Made by a program: the position numbers and the translations under genes
In this document: in pieces, positions 33,202-37,545 of the stretch
How the letters are laid out: every line of letters starts with the position of its first letter
Numbering within the stretch: the stretch's first letter is position 1
Notes under the pieces: model-generated
Told to the model about the DNA's origin: nothing
Seen by the model: the letters and a program-made list of their open reading frames with translations, nothing else
Database searches by the model: none
NCBI GenBank assembly: GCA_015068545.1
Contig: SVKH01000003.1
Coordinates: forward strand, 1 to 37,545
Origin: Oscillospiraceae bacterium
GTDB taxonomy: Bacteria; Bacillota; Clostridia; UBA1381
DNA length: 37,545 nt
Direction of reading: 5' to 3'

Positions 33202-34311
33202 TTATAAATCCAAGGCATCGTACACAAGATTCCTTATAGTAGGATGAACCTCGCTGGAAAGGAAGCTATGCTCGCTCGCCATGTGCGTTGCATAGAATAA
33301 CGCAAGATGGTTTTCGGTATCTATAAGGTAGTAGCATCCCATAGCACCGTCCCAACCAAACTCACCGATAGGGCTCTTTTGAGCATAATTCTTAGTAACC
33401 AGAGTACGGAATCCCAGTCCGTAGCTGTAGCCCTTTTCGTGCATTCTGCCTTCTCTGGTGTCGCCATACATGGTATCCATCTTGAACTTTTCCACCGATT
33501 CCGGTTTTAAGATGCGATTTCCCGTAGCACCCATACCCCCGTTTGCCAAAGCATCCGGCAGTTTGGAATACTCTGCAACACTGGCAATAAGTCCTGCTCC
33601 GCCACTTTCGTAAAGAGGTCCCAGCTTATACGCATTATTAAGAGGAATGTCGGTAAAGCTTCCGTCTTCGTTATACAAAAACTGAGATGCAAACCTTTCC
33701 TCTTCGCCATCTTCGTATCTGAACTTTACATCCTTTATACCCAAAGGCTCAAAGATATTCTTTTTTACATATTCCCCAAAGCTCATACCTGACACAACCT
33801 CAACTACTCCCGCCAAGATATCGTGACACAGGCTGTATTCGTACATATCACCAGGATGGAACAAAAGCTTTTTCTTTGCCATAGCCTTTACATAATCCAG
33901 TGTAGTTGCATCGGGATTCTTTTTTACATCCTCCAGACATTCATCAAGATCGTAATTGAATCCACCACGCATGGACATAAGATGGAATATGGTAAGAGGA
34001 CGCTTTGCTTCCTCGCCGTTTTTAAGGTAAAGATGCTCAAATTCCGGTATGAACTTGCTTACATTATCCTCAAGGCGCATAGCACCTCTTTCTATTAGTT
34101 GCATTGCCGCAACACAGGTTGTCATTTTGCTTGCAGAAAAGATATAATACCATTCGTCACCCTTTAGAGGTATCTTTTTTTCAGGGCTTTTGTAGCCCGC
34201 CTGTTTTCTGTACACAACCTCATGGTCCTTTAGGACAATAAGGTCACTCATGCCCACGCCTTTAGTGTCGCACAGGCTGTCTAGATAAGCTGTAACTTTC
34301 TCAAAATTCAT
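33202..34311 (-). CDS. Serine hydrolase of the beta-lactamase/CubicO family
   Basis: A 369-residue class C beta-lactamase-fold protein. The catalytic S-x-x-K is Ser59-Ala-Ser-Lys62. The second motif, normally Tyr-x-Asn, reads Tyr159-Ser-Leu, so the Asn is absent, and GWDGA near the C-terminus stands in for the KTG-like third motif. Such proteins are usually esterases or D-amino-acid peptidases, and substrate cannot be predicted. No signal peptide is visible, so it is probably cytoplasmic. Its ATG overlaps the stop of the upstream lipoprotein gene by 1 base, which implies coupling. Confidence 0.85.
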   Translation of the reverse strand: MNFEKVTAYLDSLCDTKGVGMSDLIVLKDHEVVYRKQAGYKSPEKKIPLKGDEWYYIFSASKMTTCVAAMQLIERGAMRLEDNVSKFIPEFEHLYLKNGEEAKRPLTIFHLMSMRGGFNYDLDECLEDVKKNPDATTLDYVKAMAKKKLLFHPGDMYEYSLCHDILAGVVEVVSGMSFGEYVKKNIFEPLGIKDVKFRYEDGEEERFASQFLYNEDGSFTDIPLNNAYKLGPLYESGGAGLIASVAEYSKLPDALANGGMGATGNRILKPESVEKFKMDTMYGDTREGRMHEKGYSYGLGFRTLVTKNYAQKSPIGEFGWDGAMGCYYLIDTENHLALFYATHMASEHSFLSSEVHPTIRNLVYDALDL

Positions 34312-35294
34312 TAGTTTTCTCCCATGTATATTCCTTCATGTTTTGTAACTTCAACATTATATTTATCCGTCCACATGGACATTCTTTCCTCTACCTTTTC
34401 GCTTAGGATTTCATCCTCTATAAAGGTAACCAAATCCTCGTATCTCAATGGCAGTCTTATAATTATATGGTATCCATGTTCAGATTCACAGTAGGAAATC
34501 TCTTCGTATATAGAGTACTTTACCGCTTCCTCAAATTCCTTTACCATTTCACCTTCGGTGAACACATATCCGTTAGGATAATTAGCAAGGCCTGGATCCT
34601 GAGAATACTCTCTCATTAAAGCATCAAAATCCTCACCGGCTTTTACCCTCGCCAAAACACTTTCGGACTGATGCTTTGCCTTTTCTATTTCTGCTTTTGT
34701 AAGCGGAAGACCGTTTGCAGGGTTAGAAGTCAGAAACAGGATGTGCTTTGCCTTCATATATGTGGTTTCAAGTTCTTCACGGTTGGCTTCGTAATACGCA
34801 CGAAGATCATTTTCAGAGACTGGATAATTTTGGCTAATCTGGTACTTAATTTTATTAAAGTAGGTAGTTGACTGGCACATCATATCTATAAATCTGTCTG
34901 TGATGCCATGCTCCTTTAAATACTTGTCGTACTCGCTCTTTCCACCGTAGCCTGCAATAAGCTGATTCTTCATCTGACTGACCATACCTCTGTCAGTTTG
35001 GTCAAGCTCAATACCGGCAGCCTTTGAAGCTTCGATATATATAGCATTCTTAATAGCAATGTCAACGGCTCTTTCCTTTGCAACATCAATAGCCTTTCTG
35101 CCTTCTATCTCCTGTGTTTCCCAGTCGGCATCTGTTTCAAGCTCAGTACCTTGCATTTCTTCCTTTATTGTATCAAGATAAAATCCTAATTCCGCCTCGG
35201 TTATTTCTATCCCTCCTACCGTGATGACAGGCTCTTGTTTGCAGGAAGATAGCATCATCACCATCGCCAAAACCACAGGCAATAATTTCCTCAT
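34311..35294 (-). CDS. Foldase/peptidyl-prolyl isomerase lipoprotein (PrsA/PpiC type)
   Basis: A 327-residue secreted foldase anchored by a lipid. It has a lipoprotein signal peptide with lipobox LSSC (lipidated Cys18), a SurA-like helical N-domain, and a parvulin (PpiC) rotamase domain around KAKHILFLTS to EHGYHIIIRL. PrsA-type proteins help secreted proteins fold outside the membrane. An in-frame ATG at 35309 lies inside the ribosome binding site ATGGAGGAA, so the ATG at 35294, 8 nt after GGAGG, is the start. Four secreted LRR proteins in this window are possible clients (inference). Confidence 0.87.
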   Translation of the reverse strand: MRKLLPVVLAMVMMLSSCKQEPVITVGGIEITEAELGFYLDTIKEEMQGTELETDADWETQEIEGRKAIDVAKERAVDIAIKNAIYIEASKAAGIELDQTDRGMVSQMKNQLIAGYGGKSEYDKYLKEHGITDRFIDMMCQSTTYFNKIKYQISQNYPVSENDLRAYYEANREELETTYMKAKHILFLTSNPANGLPLTKAEIEKAKHQSESVLARVKAGEDFDALMREYSQDPGLANYPNGYVFTEGEMVKEFEEAVKYSIYEEISYCESEHGYHIIIRLPLRYEDLVTFIEDEILSEKVEERMSMWTDKYNVEVTKHEGIYMGEN

Positions 35295-35337
35295 ATATAA
35301 TTCCTCCATTGTCGTGTCTATATCATATTCTAAATAT

Positions 35338-35366
35338 ATTATACATTATTTTTTTTCGGTATGCAA
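35338..35366 (-). promoter_or_regulatory. Candidate promoter of the foldase gene inside the mfd 3' end
   Basis: On the minus strand TTGCAT (35361-35366) and TATAAT (35338-35343) are 17 bp apart and overlap the last codons of mfd. It would give the foldase and hydrolase expression independent of mfd. Confidence 0.55.
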
Positions 35367-37545
35367 TCCATTTAACTGTTGTAATAAAAACTTAATATTT
35401 GCCAGAGGAGTATCCCCTGCTCGGTACTTTATCACAGGCTTCGTCTGAGAGGAAATTACAGTATTTTTCGGGTGATTTGTCACCAAAAACTGGACAATCT
35501 CAGGGGTAAGTCTGCCCTGAGCAAACTCCATATGCACAAATTCCCCTTTTCGCGATATATCACAAATACCAATGTTATTCCCCAATGCCTTTATCAGCGC
35601 AATCTCAAGCAGATTATTAACTGCCTTTGGAAGATCTCCAAACCTATCAATAAGCTCATCTATAATAGCGGAGGAATCCTCCTCATCACGGATGGATGCA
35701 ATCTGCTTGTAGGTATCAATCCTTACAGTATTACTCTTAATATACCTTTCCGGTATAAAGGCATCTACTCCCATATCTATTGAGGTTACCACTTCTTCTT
35801 TTTCCTCACCGCCGGATAACTCACGCACGCTGTCTGCCAGAATTTTGCAGTACATATCATAGCCCACGCTATCTATGTGCCCATGCTGCTCCGCACCTAA
35901 AATATCTCCGGCACCACGGATTTCCAAATCCTTCATGGCAATTTTAAAGCCTGAACCAAACTCGGTAAATTCTCTTATAGCACTAAGTCTTTTTTCCGCA
36001 GTTTCGGAAAGGATTCCATCACGTTTATAGGTAAGGTATGCATATGCGCTGCGCTTTGAACGTCCTACTCTGCCCCTTAGCTGATAAAGCTGGGAAAGTC
36101 CCATTCTGTCGGCATTCTCTATTATAATAGTATTTGCGTTTGGTATATCAAGGCCTGTTTCTATAATAGTAGTACATACTAAAATATCCACCTTGCCGTT
36201 TACCGTATCGTACATTATATCCTCAAGCTCATCTTCCTGCATCTGCCCGTGACCTACCGCAACATTAGCATCAGGAAGGCTTGCCTTTATCCACTCTGCC
36301 ACACGATATATACCTCTCACGCGATTATACAGATAGAAAACCTGACCTCCGCGAGAAAGCTCCTTTTTCATCGCATCTATCAAAACCTCCGGATTATGCT
36401 CCAGAACATATGTGCTTACCGGATATCTGTTTTCCGGCGGAGTTTCCAAAAGGCTCATATCCCTTACCGAAACCATAGCCATATGCAGTGTTCTCGGGAT
36501 TGGCGTTGCACTCATGGACAAAACATCCACATTCTTTTTTATTTCCTTCAGGCGTTCCTTGTGAGCTACTCCGAATCTTTGCTCCTCGTCTATTATCAAA
36601 AGTCCCAGATCCTTAAATTCCACATCCTTTTGCAGCAGCTTATGAGTTCCGATAACTATATCTACTTCTCCGGTTTTTAGTTTTTTTAGAATATCAGCTT
36701 GCTGTTTCCCTGTTCGGAATCTTGACAGCATTTCTATTTTAATCGGAAAATCACTCATCCTGTTTTTAAATGTTTCGTAGTGTTGCATGGCAAGGATTGT
36801 GGTAGGACAAAGATATGCCACCTGCTTTCCGTCTGTGGCAGCCTTAAACGCAGCGCGAAGAGCCACCTCGGTTTTGCCGTAGCCTACGTCACCGCAAAGC
36901 AGTCTGTCCATAGGCTTGTCGCTTTCCATATCCTTTTTAACTTCCTCAATAGACCTTAGCTGGTCCTCAGTTTCCTGATACAGGAAAGTATCTTCAAAAT
37001 CTCTCTGCCATGGTGTATCTTCCGAAAAGGCATAGCCTTTGGTTGCGGCACGCTGAGCGTAAAGCGTTACAAGCTGTTTTGCCATGTCACGGGTGGCAGA
37101 TTTTACCTTCTGCTTTGTCTTGTTCCACTCCGTTCCGCCAAGCTTGGAAAGCCTTAACTCCTTCTCGGTGTTTCCCGAATATTTATACAGCATATCCAGC
37201 TGATCAACAGGAACATACAAGCTGTCTGTACCGCGATAGGCTATGTGCAGATAGTCCTTGGAAACGTTACCTAAGGACATCTTCTTTATACCCTTGTACA
37301 TACCTATTCCATGGGCCCTGTGAACCACATAGTCTCCTACGTTTATATCATTATAGGATTTTAACCGTTTGGCATTTTCCACCTTTCTGCGGCTTTTTCT
37401 CTTGCCTGCGTCAAATATCTCTCTGTCCGAAATCATGGTAAAGTTAAGGTCAGGATACTCAAATCCTTTGCTCTGCTCACCTCGGACTATGACAATTTCA
37501 CCCTTTTTAAATTCGGCATCATCGTGAATATAACGGCAGTTAATT
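35346..37545 (-). CDS. mfd: Transcription-repair coupling factor Mfd (partial, N-terminus outside window)
   Basis: Mfd removes RNA polymerase stalled at DNA lesions and recruits UvrA. The open frame continues to the window edge, giving about 732 visible residues; the UvrB-like N-terminal modules are missing. Near the edge is GFEYPDLNFTMISDREIF, then the RNA-polymerase-interaction domain (VVHRAHGIGMYKG). After that come the RecG-like translocase motifs: GDVGYGKT (Walker A), DEEQRFG, SATPIPRTL and QLRGRVGRS, and the C-terminal TRCF domain. A Met at 37436 falls inside the conserved block and is not the start. Confidence 0.96.
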   Translation of the reverse strand, partial: INCRYIHDDAEFKKGEIVIVRGEQSKGFEYPDLNFTMISDREIFDAGKRKSRRKVENAKRLKSYNDINVGDYVVHRAHGIGMYKGIKKMSLGNVSKDYLHIAYRGTDSLYVPVDQLDMLYKYSGNTEKELRLSKLGGTEWNKTKQKVKSATRDMAKQLVTLYAQRAATKGYAFSEDTPWQRDFEDTFLYQETEDQLRSIEEVKKDMESDKPMDRLLCGDVGYGKTEVALRAAFKAATDGKQVAYLCPTTILAMQHYETFKNRMSDFPIKIEMLSRFRTGKQQADILKKLKTGEVDIVIGTHKLLQKDVEFKDLGLLIIDEEQRFGVAHKERLKEIKKNVDVLSMSATPIPRTLHMAMVSVRDMSLLETPPENRYPVSTYVLEHNPEVLIDAMKKELSRGGQVFYLYNRVRGIYRVAEWIKASLPDANVAVGHGQMQEDELEDIMYDTVNGKVDILVCTTIIETGLDIPNANTIIIENADRMGLSQLYQLRGRVGRSKRSAYAYLTYKRDGILSETAEKRLSAIREFTEFGSGFKIAMKDLEIRGAGDILGAEQHGHIDSVGYDMYCKILADSVRELSGGEEKEEVVTSIDMGVDAFIPERYIKSNTVRIDTYKQIASIRDEEDSSAIIDELIDRFGDLPKAVNNLLEIALIKALGNNIGICDISRKGEFVHMEFAQGRLTPEIVQFLVTNHPKNTVISSQTKPVIKYRAGDTPLANIKFLLQQLNGLHTEKK

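Noticed and set aside
1-37545. tRNA or rRNA genes
   Set aside because: No cloverleaf ending in CCA-like acceptor pairing and no rRNA-conserved stretches were noticed on either strand.

Overview
This AT-rich window reads as part of a chromosome of a spore-forming, Gram-positive Clostridia-type bacterium, probably host- or gut-associated. The evidence is the Firmicutes block yqfC-yqfD-phoH-ybeY-dgkA-era-yqzL-recO, sporulation genes (yqfC, yqfD, a ylbJ-like gene), a bifunctional Rel with an RXKD motif, remB (DUF370), an L-box lysine riboswitch, and four secreted BspA-type leucine-rich-repeat (LRR_5) proteins. I cannot name a genus from the sequence. Nearly all genes lie on the minus strand; only the ylbJ-like gene and a tiny Asn/Lys/Gln-rich ORF are on the plus strand.

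Layout, left to right: (1) 1-2000, rpsB-tsf with promoter and a folded leader; (2) 2024-5630, a 1191-residue LRR protein carrying a papain-like cysteine-peptidase-like domain; (3) 5763-7000, a pyridoxal/pyridoxamine kinase gene and rpsT; (4) 7026-12661, deaminase, recO, yqzL, era, dgkA, ybeY, phoH, yqfD and yqfC, read in the reverse of that order; (5) 12781-13860, a divergent ylbJ-like sporulation membrane protein; (6) 13977-17878, two tandem LRR proteins; (7) 17986-25528, a tightly packed recJ-relA-yaaA-recF-remB-gyrB operon; (8) 25705-27881, the small Asn-rich ORF and a fourth LRR gene bracketed by about 107-bp inverted hairpin repeats; (9) 27921-32918, the lysine branch (lysA, asd, dapA, dapB, then a SLOG-family gene) behind a lysine riboswitch; (10) 33202-37545, a serine hydrolase, a PrsA/PpiC-type lipoprotein and a partial mfd.

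The housekeeping part covers translation (S2, EF-Ts, S20, Era, YbeY), DNA repair and topology (RecO, RecF, RecJ, Mfd, GyrB), the stringent response (Rel), diaminopimelate/lysine supply for wall and protein, and sporulation. Between these blocks sit four secreted LRR genes. They share a similar C-terminal module ending near a V/I-M-V/I-W signature (diverged in the fourth) and lack recognisable LPXTG or SLH anchors.

The points most worth a second look are the LRR-cysteine-peptidase-like fusion, the shared C-terminal module, the covarying inverted repeats around the fourth LRR gene, a TAGGAAAC motif that follows three different terminators, and the joining of the recJ-relA and yaaA-recF-remB-gyrB clusters without dnaA-dnaN. 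No tRNA, rRNA, CRISPR array, transposase or prophage gene was seen.
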